Part shown: positions 52,531 to 63,011 of the stretch, in pieces
Numbering within the stretch: the first letter of the stretch is position 1
Layout: every line of letters starts with the position of its first letter
Assembly (NCBI RefSeq): GCF_965276875.1
Contig: NZ_OZ255701.1
Coordinates: 2,976,001-3,040,000 of the forward strand
Direction: 5' to 3'
Length of the DNA: 64,000 bases
DNA from: Lichenicoccus sp965276875
GTDB taxonomy: Bacteria; Pseudomonadota; Alphaproteobacteria; Acetobacterales; Acetobacteraceae
The notes under the pieces: model-generated
Databases searched by the model: none
The model's input: the letters and a program-made list of their open reading frames with translations, nothing else
What the model was told of the DNA's origin: nothing
Program-made: the position numbers and the translations under genes

Positions 52531-53909
52531 CCAGACAACGTGTCGTCTTCCTTGGTAGCGTCGCTGCCATCGGGCTTTTGGCCGGCATCGGTGGCTTTTT
52601 TGTCGGTCATGCCGGTGTGGAGAAACCGACGGTCGTTGCCAGCTCCGGCGCGCGCAAGCCGCTCTATTGGGTGGGACCGATGGATCCGAGCTTTCGCAGC
52701 GACAAGCCCGGGAAATCGCCGATGGGCATGGACTTGATTCCCGTCTATGCCGACGCCGACAAAAGCGCGGCGGCAAGCAACGTGCATGTGTCACCGGACG
52801 TCATCGACGATCTGGGGGTGCGTACGGCCACGGTGAAGCAGGGCCTCCTTGCCCATCGCATCGAAGCCGTCGGTTACGTGGGATATGACGAAGATCTCGT
52901 CTCGAGTATCAATACGCGCGCCGATGGCTGGATCGAAAAGCTCTTTGTGAAGGCGGAGGGTGATACGATCAAGCAAGGCCAGCCGCTCTATGAAATGTTC
53001 TCACCCAAGCTCGCGACTGCGGAAAGCGAGTATCTGACGGCAATGTCGAGTGGCATGCCGTCCCTCCTATCCGGATCGCGCGCACGGCTGAGGGCCTTGG
53101 GTTTCGGGCCAAGCCAGATCGAGGCACTGGCGAAAGGCAGGAAGGCAGGAGACAGGGTCGCCCGCTACGCCGATACAAGCGGGGTCCTCATCAAGCTCGG
53201 CGTACGGGAAGGCGCCTATGTGATGCCGGCCACCGAGGTCATGAAAATTGCGGACCTGTCGAAGGTGTGGGTGCTGGTGGAGGTGGACCAGAGTCGTGTG
53301 GCAACGCTCGATGTCGGCCAGAAGGCCACCGCCACAATTGATGCATTCCCAGGCCAGAGCTGGAACGGTGTCATCGACTACATCTATCCCGACATCAATG
53401 CTACGACACGCACGGTCAAGGTGCGGGTGCGCTTCGACAATCCGGACCGGCGGCTTCGGCCCAACATGTATGCGCATGTCGTCATCGACGCGGCGCCCAA
53501 AGCCGATGCCGTGTTCATCCCCAGTTCGGCGTTGATCGAGACGGGCGACAGCGAACGGGTGGCGGTTGCACTCGGCGGCGGTCGTTTCGATATCTGCCCG
53601 GTGGTCGCCGGCTTCCAGGCAGGGAGTAATACAGAGATCCTCAAAGGGTTGGAGGCCGGACAGAAGGTTGTCGTCGCGGCGCAATTCCTGATCGACTCGG
53701 AAGCCAACGTGGACGCCGCGGCCCTGCAATTCGGCTCCGAAAAGGCGGCCTGCAAAACCAGGCCCTCGACGGAGCTTGCAGCGACGGCGCGGCCTGGGAC
53801 AACCAGGAGCGGCCCGGCCAATGGTAAAATGCCTGGCATGCCGGGGATGCCTGGCATGAAGGATATGCCGGCCATGCCGCCTGCCAGGTCGGCGGGAGCC
53901 GGCAAATGA
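52527..53909 (+). CDS. cusB: Periplasmic adaptor of a CusB-type heavy-metal RND pump
   Basis: This 460-residue membrane-fusion protein has an N-terminal anchor (VVFLGSVAAIGLLAGIGGFF). A heavy-metal-binding domain follows with YWVGPMDPSF and KSPMGMDLIPVY, then the barrel-sandwich region (GYVGYDEDLVSSINTRADGW) and a hairpin with LASVQ-like segments. The C-terminal 25 residues are a Met-rich tail of MPGMPGMPGMKDMPAMP type, which may act like a built-in CusF-style Cu(I)/Ag(I) donor. It overlaps both pump partners by four bases. Confidence 0.87.
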   Translation: MTRQRVVFLGSVAAIGLLAGIGGFFVGHAGVEKPTVVASSGARKPLYWVGPMDPSFRSDKPGKSPMGMDLIPVYADADKSAAASNVHVSPDVIDDLGVRTATVKQGLLAHRIEAVGYVGYDEDLVSSINTRADGWIEKLFVKAEGDTIKQGQPLYEMFSPKLATAESEYLTAMSSGMPSLLSGSRARLRALGFGPSQIEALAKGRKAGDRVARYADTSGVLIKLGVREGAYVMPATEVMKIADLSKVWVLVEVDQSRVATLDVGQKATATIDAFPGQSWNGVIDYIYPDINATTRTVKVRVRFDNPDRRLRPNMYAHVVIDAAPKADAVFIPSSALIETGDSERVAVALGGGRFDICPVVAGFQAGSNTEILKGLEAGQKVVVAAQFLIDSEANVDAAALQFGSEKAACKTRPSTELAATARPGTTRSGPANGKMPGMPGMPGMKDMPAMPPARSAGAGK

Positions 53910-56900
53910 TCGCGGCGCTCATTCGGCGGTCCATCAGGAACCGCAACTTCGTCCTGCTCGGCATGATGTTGGTTGTCGCCGCCGGGCTCTATGCTCTCCA
54001 GCGTACTCCGGTGGACGCAATCCCCGATCTCTCCGATGTTCAGGTCATCATCAAGACCCCCTATCCCGGTCAGGCGCCGCAGGTGGTGCAGGACCAGGTC
54101 ACCTATCCGCTCGAGACGGCCATGCTATCCGTGCCCGGCGCGACCGTCGTGCGCGGCTACTCGTTCTTCGGCGACTCCTACATCTATGTCATCTTCAAGG
54201 ATGGGACCAACCTCTATTGGGCCCGGTCCCGAGTCCTCGAATATCTGAACCAGGTCACCGGCAGCCTGCCATCGGACGCGCATCCGAGCCTTGGTCCGGA
54301 TGCCACGGGTGTGGGTTGGGTCTATGAATATGCGCTCGTCGATAAAACCGGCCAGCAGGACCTGGCGCAATTGACGAGTCTGCAGGACTGGTTCCTGAAA
54401 TATGAGCTGCAGACCGTGCCGGGTGTCGCGGAAGTGGCGACCGTGGGCGGCATGGTCAAGCAATACCAGGTGGTCGTTGATCCCGACAAGCTGCGCGCCT
54501 ACAACATTACCCTGGCGCAAGTCAGAACCGCGATACAGAACGGCAACCATGAGACCGGCGGGGCTGTCGTGGAGATGGCCGAAGCCGAATACATGGTCCG
54601 GGCGACGGGATACATTAAGAGCATCAAGGATATCCTTGAGATTCCGCTGAAGGTCAGTGCCAACGGAGTTCCAATCCAGATCAAGGATGTCGCGACCGTT
54701 CGCCTGGGACCGCAGATCCGCCGTGGCGTGACTGAACTGAATGGGCGTGGCGAGGTCGTCGGCGGTGTCATCGTCATGCGCTATGGCGAGAACGCCCAGT
54801 CCGTGATCGACGGGGTCAAGGCGCGGCTTGCGTCGCTCAAGGCGAGCCTGCCGCCAGGTGTCGAGGTCGTGCCGACCTATGACCGGTCCGAGCTGATCGG
54901 CAGCGCGATCAGCAATCTCCGCGAAAAGCTCTTCGAAGAGTTCCTTGTCGTGGCAGTCGTCTGCGGCATCTTCCTGTTTCATCTCCGTTCATCGCTGGTT
55001 GCGATCATCAGTCTGCCGATCGGCATCCTGATCGCCTTTCTGGTCATGCGTTGGCAGGGACTTAACGCCAACATCATGTCGCTCGGCGGCATCGCCATCG
55101 CCATCGGGGCGATGACTGACGGTGCGATCGTCATGATCGAAAATCTCCATAAGCATCAGGAGCGCGAGCAACTGACGAATGCGAACCGCTGGCGCATTGT
55201 AGAGGCGGCAACGGTGGAAGTCGGGCCGCCGCTGTTCTTTTCGCTGGTGATCATCACCCTCAGCGTGGTCCCTGTGCTCAGTCTGCAAGGCCAGGCACGA
55301 CGCATGTTCTCGCCGCTGGCCTACACCTGGATCTATTCCATGGCGGCGGCGGCAGGCCTGGCCGTCACGCTCGTTCCGGTGCTCATGGGCTATTTCATCC
55401 GGGGAAGGATCACGCCCGAGCATCGCAATCCCGTCAACCGGCTCCTGCATGCGTTGTATCAACCGGTCATCGCGCGCGTCGTGCGCTACCCGTGGATTTC
55501 CATCGTATTCGGCATCGTCGTGGTCCTGGCGGGAGCATGGCCGGCCGCACATCTCGGCTCCGAATTCATGCCGCCCCTGGATGAAGGCGACCTCATGTAC
55601 ATGCCGTCGGCGCGTCCTGGGATTTCGGCGGACACGGTGCGGCAGGCCCTGGAACAGACCGACAGGCTGATCAAGACCGTTCCTGAGGTCAGAACGGTCT
55701 TCGGCAAGATGGGTCGTGCGCAGACCGCGACCGACCCGGCGCCGTTGTCCATGGACGAGACCATCATCCAGTTCAAACCACGATCGGAATGGCCGGCAGG
55801 CGTGACCAAGGCCGACATTCGCGAGGAGCTTGCGCGGCGGCTGCATCTGCCGGGTCTCACCAATGCCTGGGTGATGCCGATCAAGACACGCATCGATATG
55901 CTGTCCACCGGAATCAAGACACCGGTCGGGATCAAGGTCGGAGGACCGGACCTCCAGGTGATCCAGCATATCGGTGCAAAGCTCGAAAAAATCCTTCCCG
56001 CTGTTCGCGGCACTGCCTCGGTCTATTCGGAACGCGTGGCGGGTGGCCGCTATCTGACCATCACGATCAACCGCGAGCGGGCGGCGCGGCTTGGTCTCAA
56101 TATCAGCGACGTGCAGAACGTCATCCGCACCGCGGTGGGCGGCATGAACGTCACGCAGACCGTCGAGGGACTTGAACGCTATCCGGTGAATATCCGCTAT
56201 CCAAGCGACTGGCGGAATACGCCAGAGCGGCTGCGTCAGCTCCCAATCGTCACGGCGTCCGGCAAGCATGTCGCACTCGACGACGTGGCCGACGTGCAAG
56301 TCACGGATGGTCCGCCGATGATCAAGAGCGAGGGTGCGCGGCTGACCGGCTGGACCTATGTGGATATCCAGGGACGCGACGTTGGTTCCTATGTCCAGGC
56401 GGCGAAGCGGCGCGTGGCACAAGAGCTCAAGTTGCCTGCGGGCTACTCCCTTACATGGTCGGGTCAATATGAATACATGCAAAAAGCCAAAGCCAACCTG
56501 AAACTCATTGTGCCACTTACGATCGTTCTGATCGGCTTTCTGGTTTATCTTGCATTCCGAAGCGTGCCGCAAATGCTGATCATCATGGGTACGTTGCCCA
56601 TGGCCCTGTCGGGGGGGCTCTGGCTCCTTTATCTTCTTGGGTATAATCTATCGGTCGCCGTTGCCGTTGGCTTTATCGCGCTTGCTGGCGTCACGGTTGA
56701 GATTGGCGTGGTCATGATCGTCTATCTCAATCAGTCGGTTGGACTGTATTGTGAAATGCAGAAGCGGAAAGGGGTCTCCATCACCTATGAGGGGGTGCGG
56801 GCCGCCGTGCGCGACGGGGCGTTACTGCGGCTGCGGCCTATTTCCATGACCGCCACCGCGATCATAGCTGGATTGCTTCCGGTCATGTTCGGCGCCGGGA

Positions 56901-57070
56901 CCGGATCGGAGGTGATGCACCGAATCGCCGCACCGATGATCGGCGGCATGATCAGCGCGCTGATCCTGACAATGCTGGTGATCCCCGCCGTCTATCTGCT
57001 TTGGGAATGGCGGCACATGCAAAGGGCCTTAAGACGAAAGTCGGTGTCACAGCCGCTCGCGGTGACGTGA
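53906..57070 (+). CDS. cusA: Heavy-metal RND efflux transporter of the CusA type
   Basis: This 1054-residue inner-membrane proton-driven pump is full length for the HME-RND family. Key segments are TPVDAIPDLSDVQVI near the N-terminus, the helix-4 IAIAIGAMTDGAIVMIEN with the proton-relay aspartate, and TRIDMLSTGIKTPVGIKVGG, whose IDMLSTGIK block is typical of the monovalent Cu/Ag group. Further helices close the C-terminal half. Together with the outer-membrane factor and adaptor it should expel Cu(I) or Ag(I) from the periplasm; CzcA-like Zn/Co/Cd specificity is less likely. Confidence 0.88.
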   Translation: MIAALIRRSIRNRNFVLLGMMLVVAAGLYALQRTPVDAIPDLSDVQVIIKTPYPGQAPQVVQDQVTYPLETAMLSVPGATVVRGYSFFGDSYIYVIFKDGTNLYWARSRVLEYLNQVTGSLPSDAHPSLGPDATGVGWVYEYALVDKTGQQDLAQLTSLQDWFLKYELQTVPGVAEVATVGGMVKQYQVVVDPDKLRAYNITLAQVRTAIQNGNHETGGAVVEMAEAEYMVRATGYIKSIKDILEIPLKVSANGVPIQIKDVATVRLGPQIRRGVTELNGRGEVVGGVIVMRYGENAQSVIDGVKARLASLKASLPPGVEVVPTYDRSELIGSAISNLREKLFEEFLVVAVVCGIFLFHLRSSLVAIISLPIGILIAFLVMRWQGLNANIMSLGGIAIAIGAMTDGAIVMIENLHKHQEREQLTNANRWRIVEAATVEVGPPLFFSLVIITLSVVPVLSLQGQARRMFSPLAYTWIYSMAAAAGLAVTLVPVLMGYFIRGRITPEHRNPVNRLLHALYQPVIARVVRYPWISIVFGIVVVLAGAWPAAHLGSEFMPPLDEGDLMYMPSARPGISADTVRQALEQTDRLIKTVPEVRTVFGKMGRAQTATDPAPLSMDETIIQFKPRSEWPAGVTKADIREELARRLHLPGLTNAWVMPIKTRIDMLSTGIKTPVGIKVGGPDLQVIQHIGAKLEKILPAVRGTASVYSERVAGGRYLTITINRERAARLGLNISDVQNVIRTAVGGMNVTQTVEGLERYPVNIRYPSDWRNTPERLRQLPIVTASGKHVALDDVADVQVTDGPPMIKSEGARLTGWTYVDIQGRDVGSYVQAAKRRVAQELKLPAGYSLTWSGQYEYMQKAKANLKLIVPLTIVLIGFLVYLAFRSVPQMLIIMGTLPMALSGGLWLLYLLGYNLSVAVAVGFIALAGVTVEIGVVMIVYLNQSVGLYCEMQKRKGVSITYEGVRAAVRDGALLRLRPISMTATAIIAGLLPVMFGAGTGSEVMHRIAAPMIGGMISALILTMLVIPAVYLLWEWRHMQRALRRKSVSQPLAVT

Positions 57071-57110
57071 GACCATGCTGACGGGGCGGCAGGAGCCGGG
57101 ACAACCATGC

Positions 57111-57647
57111 TCAGCCGCGTCGTGCCGTGACGATCCGCAGGCTGCCCACAAGCGGGGGCGTTGCGAGCAGGCTGGGCGGGGTGTCGCATAGCAACTCCGG
57201 GAGCACACGGAGCGGACCACCGTGCGAAACCACGATGCAGGGTTGTGCGGCAATGCGCAGCTGTGCTGCAAAGCCGCTCACGCGCGCGATGAGGTCGGCG
57301 CCGCGTTCGCCCCCAGGCGGCCGGAAGGCGAACGGGTCCATCGCCCAGAGGTCGAGATCATGGCGCGGCAGGGCGTCCCAGGCGCGCCCCTCCCAGGCCC
57401 CGAAATCGAGTTCGGTCAGGTGTTCGTCGCAGGTGACGGGCAGGGTGAGGCGGCTGCCGAGGGCGTCGGCCAGCGTCGCGCAACGCGACGATGGCGAACT
57501 CCAGATGTGCTGCGCCGCGATCGTGGCGAGCGAGGCCGCCAATGCCGGGATCGACTGGCGCCAGCCATCTGCGAGCGGCACGTCCGTGCGGCCGTAGCAG
57601 ATGCCTGGGGCGATCCGCACCGCCGGGTGGCGGAGCAGCGCCACCAC
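57111..57647 (-). CDS. cobC: Histidine phosphatase family protein, probable alpha-ribazole phosphatase
   Basis: This 178-residue phosphatase has the phosphohistidine core LLRHPAVRIAPGICYGRTDV and the second histidine in VVSHGGPLRVL. The PGICYGRTDVPLA extension is characteristic of alpha-ribazole phosphatases, which act after CobT in nucleotide-loop assembly. It lies 33 kb from the cobalamin cluster. The RHG triad is RHP here, which is common in this subgroup. A general phosphatase role cannot be excluded. Confidence 0.72.
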   Translation of the reverse strand: MVALLRHPAVRIAPGICYGRTDVPLADGWRQSIPALAASLATIAAQHIWSSPSSRCATLADALGSRLTLPVTCDEHLTELDFGAWEGRAWDALPRHDLDLWAMDPFAFRPPGGERGADLIARVSGFAAQLRIAAQPCIVVSHGGPLRVLPELLCDTPPSLLATPPLVGSLRIVTARRG

Positions 57648-57713
57648 AAAGTTGCCATCATCCGTTATATCGTGTGTGATGATCGCACGTCCTCCCGAAA
57701 CATGGTGGTGTGC

Positions 57714-57872
57714 ATGAGCGGCTCGTTTCCCACGCGCAGACGACGGCGTCTCGTCGAAGTGTTGCTGGCCACGATGCTGGTTTGCGGCCTGTCAGCGGTG
57801 CTGCTGACACGTGGTCATCATCCTGCGACGCTGTCCGGCGGATTGCTCGCCGCGGAGACACAGAGCCGTTAG
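57714..57872 (+). CDS. Small single-helix membrane protein, function unknown
   Basis: This 52-residue frame encodes a basic N-terminus (FPTRRRRRLVE), one hydrophobic helix (VLLATMLVCGLSAVLL) and a short tail ending AAETQSR. ATG at 57714 or 57702 could be the start. It diverges from the histidine phosphatase gene and ends 14 bases before an SDR gene. The arginine-then-helix layout supports an inner-membrane protein. No family was recognised. Confidence 0.45.
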   Translation: MSGSFPTRRRRRLVEVLLATMLVCGLSAVLLTRGHHPATLSGGLLAAETQSR

Positions 57873-57886
57873 CAAGGAAATCTCCA

Positions 57887-58570
57887 ATGAACGATGTTAG
57901 CAGGCAGCGCTCGGTCCTGATCGTCGGCGCCTCGCGCGGGATTGGCGAGGGGCTCGCGCGGATCTTGGCCTCGCGCGGCTGGCAGGTCACCGCGACGGTG
58001 CGCGACCGGTCGCGCACTGGCGCGCTCGGCGACGGGATCATGATCGAGACTGTCGACATCGACCATGCCGATCAGATCGCGGCACTCGGCGACCGGCTCG
58101 GGCGTGCGCGGTTCGATCTGATCTTCGTCGTGGCCGGAGTCTCGAACGGCAATCCCGCGATCCCGATCCATCAGATCGCGACCGAAGAGGCGATCCGGAT
58201 CTACCGGATCAATGCGCTGGGTCCACTCGCGCTGATCGAAGCCCTGGAGGCGAACATCGCGGCTGGCGGTCAGGTGGCGCTGATGAGTTCGACGCTAGGC
58301 TCGGTCGCGCGCAACAGCGAGGGCGGCTATGACGCCTATCGCGCCAGCAAGGCGGCCCTGAACACGCTCGCCCGCAGCTACGCCGCGCGCCATCGTGGCC
58401 GCGGGGTGCTGGTCGTGCATCCCGGCTGGGTCAGGACCGACATGGGCGGCTCGGGTGCTGACATCGACGTGACCGAGAGCGCCGGCGGCATCGCCGACAT
58501 GCTCGACGCACGCGCAAGCGAGACCAATTCGGTGTTTGTCGACTGGAAAAACCGTGAGGTGCCTTGGTAA
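57887..58570 (+). CDS. Short-chain dehydrogenase/reductase
   Basis: This 227-residue SDR has the cofactor motif VGASRGIGEGLARILASRG, the MSSTLGSVAR serine segment and the catalytic YRASK in YDAYRASKAALN. The strand-4 motif is VAGVS rather than the usual NNAG. An AAGGAAA element precedes the ATG at 57887. The C-terminus ends in FVDWKNREVPW, like the C-factor-type SDRs involved in diverse aldehyde or ketone reduction. Substrate unknown. Confidence 0.87.
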   Translation: MNDVSRQRSVLIVGASRGIGEGLARILASRGWQVTATVRDRSRTGALGDGIMIETVDIDHADQIAALGDRLGRARFDLIFVVAGVSNGNPAIPIHQIATEEAIRIYRINALGPLALIEALEANIAAGGQVALMSSTLGSVARNSEGGYDAYRASKAALNTLARSYAARHRGRGVLVVHPGWVRTDMGGSGADIDVTESAGGIADMLDARASETNSVFVDWKNREVPW

Positions 58571-58663
58571 GGGACGCGGGTGGGCCTTGCCTCGGCCGCG
58601 ATGATCCTGCAAGGCGTTTGACAAAGGATCGATCGAACGGTCCCTTGTCCGGGAGTGCGCATC

Positions 58664-60610
<1,947 letters not shown>

Positions 60611-60639
60611 ATCAGCCTGGCGGCACCGTTCGCACAACG

Positions 60640-62037
60640 GTGCCGGCGCGGCTCGACCGGCTGCCCTGGAGCCGGTTCCACATGCTGGTGGTGGTCGCAC
60701 TCGGCATCACCTGGATCCTCGACGGCCTGGAAGTCACCATCGTCGGCTCGCTGGGCCCGGTCCTGCAGCAGCACAACACGCTGGCACTCACGCCCGCGAA
60801 CGTCGGCAGCGCCGCCTCGCTCTATGTGGTGGGTGCTGTCGTCGGCGCGCTGGTGTTCGGATGGCTGACCGACAAGGTCGGACGCAAGGCGATCTTCAGC
60901 TTGACCCTTGGTGTCTATATCGCGGGTGTGCTGCTGTCGGCCTGCTCGTGGAATTTCGTGAGCTTCGCGCTGTTTCGCTTCATCACGGGCCTGGGCATCG
61001 GCGGCGAATATTCGGCGATCAACTCCGCCATCGACGAGCTGATCCCCGCACGTCTGCGCGGGCGGGTCGACCTGATCGTCAACGGTTCGTTCTGGGCGGG
61101 TGCGGCGCTTGGCGCCGGCGGCTCGATCTTTCTGGTTGGCGGCGACATCCTGCCGGTCGGGTTGGGGTGGCGCTTCGGCTTTGCCATCGGCGGCGTGCTC
61201 GGGCTGATCGTCATCGTGTTGCGACGCTGGGTGCCGGAGAGTCCACGCTGGCTGTGCACGCACGGCCGGGTGGCGGAAGGCGAGCGGATCACCGACGAGA
61301 TCGAGCAGCGGGTCTGCCGCAACGGCCTGCGCCTGAGCGACGTGCATGAAACGATGCTGGTGCATACGCGCGAGCGGTTCGGCTTTCGAGCGGTGCTCCG
61401 GCAGATGCTTGGGGCCTACCGAAGCCGCAGCGTCCTCGCTTTGGTGCTGATGATCGCCCAGGCCTTTCTCTACAATGCCGTATTCTTCACCTATGGCCTC
61501 GTGCTGGTGCGCTACGAGCATGTCCCCGGTGGCGACGTCGGACTGTTCATCCTGCCGCTCGCGATCAGCAATTTCATCGGCCCACTGCTGCTCGGACCGC
61601 TGTTCGATACGATCGGACGCCGGAGGATGATTTTTGCGAGCTACGGCATTGCCGGGATCCTGATGCTGCTGGTGGCTGCCCTGTTCGCCGCTCACAGGCT
61701 CGATGCGCTGACCCAGACGCTTGGGTGGGTCGCGGTGTTCTTCTTTGCTTCCGCGGCGTCCTCGTCCGCCTATCTCACCGCGAGCGAAGTGTTCCCGCTG
61801 GAGATACGGGCGCTGGCGATCGCCTTGTTCTATGCCATCGGCACGGTCATCGGGGGCGCCGCGGCACCCTGGCTATTCGGCGAACTGATCGAAGTCGGCG
61901 GCGCCGGTCCATTGGCGCTCGGCTATGTCGGCGCCGCCGTCCTGATGCTGATTGCCGCGATCGTTGCCCTGGTGCTCGGCGTCGACGCCGAAGGCAAGTC
62001 CCTGGAAAGCATCGCGCCGCCGCTCTCGTCGCTTTAG
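60640..62037 (+). CDS. MFS transporter (sugar porter/organic-acid type)
   Basis: This 465-residue, twelve-helix permease has the loop 2-3 motif GWLTDKVGRKAIF and its repeat in the second half (GPLFDTIGRRRMIF), plus FITGLGIGGEYSAINSAIDE in helix 5, the pattern of metabolite:H+ symporters. GTG at 60640 is the only plausible start. It follows acs and may import acetate or a similar acid. Its stop overlaps the end of the converging DUF2382 gene. Confidence 0.85.
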   Translation: MPARLDRLPWSRFHMLVVVALGITWILDGLEVTIVGSLGPVLQQHNTLALTPANVGSAASLYVVGAVVGALVFGWLTDKVGRKAIFSLTLGVYIAGVLLSACSWNFVSFALFRFITGLGIGGEYSAINSAIDELIPARLRGRVDLIVNGSFWAGAALGAGGSIFLVGGDILPVGLGWRFGFAIGGVLGLIVIVLRRWVPESPRWLCTHGRVAEGERITDEIEQRVCRNGLRLSDVHETMLVHTRERFGFRAVLRQMLGAYRSRSVLALVLMIAQAFLYNAVFFTYGLVLVRYEHVPGGDVGLFILPLAISNFIGPLLLGPLFDTIGRRRMIFASYGIAGILMLLVAALFAAHRLDALTQTLGWVAVFFFASAASSSAYLTASEVFPLEIRALAIALFYAIGTVIGGAAAPWLFGELIEVGGAGPLALGYVGAAVLMLIAAIVALVLGVDAEGKSLESIAPPLSSL

Positions 62038-62903
62038 ACCGTCCGGTCGGGCTCGTGATCGGTCTGGATCTGCCGGTGTTCGGGACCTTCGACCTCGACC
62101 TCGTCGCGGCGAAGCGTGTCGCGGATCGTCTCGACGCGCTCGCTCGTATCCTTCTGCACGACGACTTCCTCGACCACGCGCGCCGTCTTGCCGACAACCG
62201 CCTCCTCATGAGACTCGGTGACCACCACCTCACGGTCGCTGAATGCGTCGGCCCCGATCTCCCTGCCGTCCGCGACCGGGCGGCGGACGACCGAGACAAA
62301 TTCGTCGCGCAACCGGATCTGCTCCTCGACCGGGCGCTCGACGGTGTAACGCCGAATGCGGGTAGTGCCGCGATCGATCTCACGCTTGCCGACCTGCAGC
62401 GTCTCTTCCGAAAGCGCCAGCACCTCTTCGGTGTTGCCTTTGCCGGACATTGTCGTCCGCTCGTCCTGCGCAGCCTTATCGGCAACGCGGCCGCTGCCAG
62501 CGCCATGCTCGGTCATGCTGGCTTCGGGCGGGCTCAGGGCTTTGGCCGCGTCGGCCTGCGCATCGTGATCGTCGAGGTCCAGCGGGTTATGCCGCTCCAG
62601 CATCTCGTGGATGCGACCGGCCTGGGTTGTATCGCTGATGACGGTCACCACCGTGTGTCCTGACTGGATCGAGCGGCTGTAGGCGTCATGCGTGCCCTGG
62701 TCGGTCTCCTGGCCGGTCAGCCAAGCCCAAAAGCCGCTGTGATGCTGATGCTGCGTATCGAGGCCGGGCCGTTCCGAAGCCGCACCGTCGCGCCGATAGT
62801 GCTTGATGGCCTCGGCGGGAACGCCCGATGCCACAAGGTCGGCGATCGCGGCCTCCGCCTGCGGAAGATCGCTGAACACCGCGACGATGGATTCACTGGC
62901 CAT
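62034..62903 (-). CDS. DUF2382 stress-type protein with N-terminal general-stress 17M-like domain
   Basis: This 289-residue, very acidic and hydrophilic cytoplasmic protein has two parts. Residues 1-100 resemble the general stress protein 17M domain (SIVAVFSDLPQAEAAIADL, then VVTVISDTTQAGRIHEML). Residues 165-280 are the DUF2382 or YsnF/AvaK domain, with LSEETLQVGKREIDRGTTRI and RRPVEEQIRLRDEFVSVV-type repeats. The ATG at 62903 follows a strong AGGAAAGAG. Such proteins are linked to envelope and oxidative stress; the activity is unknown. Confidence 0.8.
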   Translation of the reverse strand: MASESIVAVFSDLPQAEAAIADLVASGVPAEAIKHYRRDGAASERPGLDTQHQHHSGFWAWLTGQETDQGTHDAYSRSIQSGHTVVTVISDTTQAGRIHEMLERHNPLDLDDHDAQADAAKALSPPEASMTEHGAGSGRVADKAAQDERTTMSGKGNTEEVLALSEETLQVGKREIDRGTTRIRRYTVERPVEEQIRLRDEFVSVVRRPVADGREIGADAFSDREVVVTESHEEAVVGKTARVVEEVVVQKDTSERVETIRDTLRRDEVEVEGPEHRQIQTDHEPDRTV

Positions 62904-63011
62904 TGCTCTTTCCTGTTCCGCTTGGGGTTGCGCGAACCTCCGGCGTCGGCGACGAATTTGCGACACACAAAGATCAAGCGCGGTGTGCGCGCGACAGTTC
63001 CCAAGCCTGGA

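Noticed and set aside
54989..56572. Long open frame antisense to cusA
   Set aside because: It is composed of Arg/His/Asp-rich sequence typical of shadow frames and lies wholly within a well-supported RND gene.
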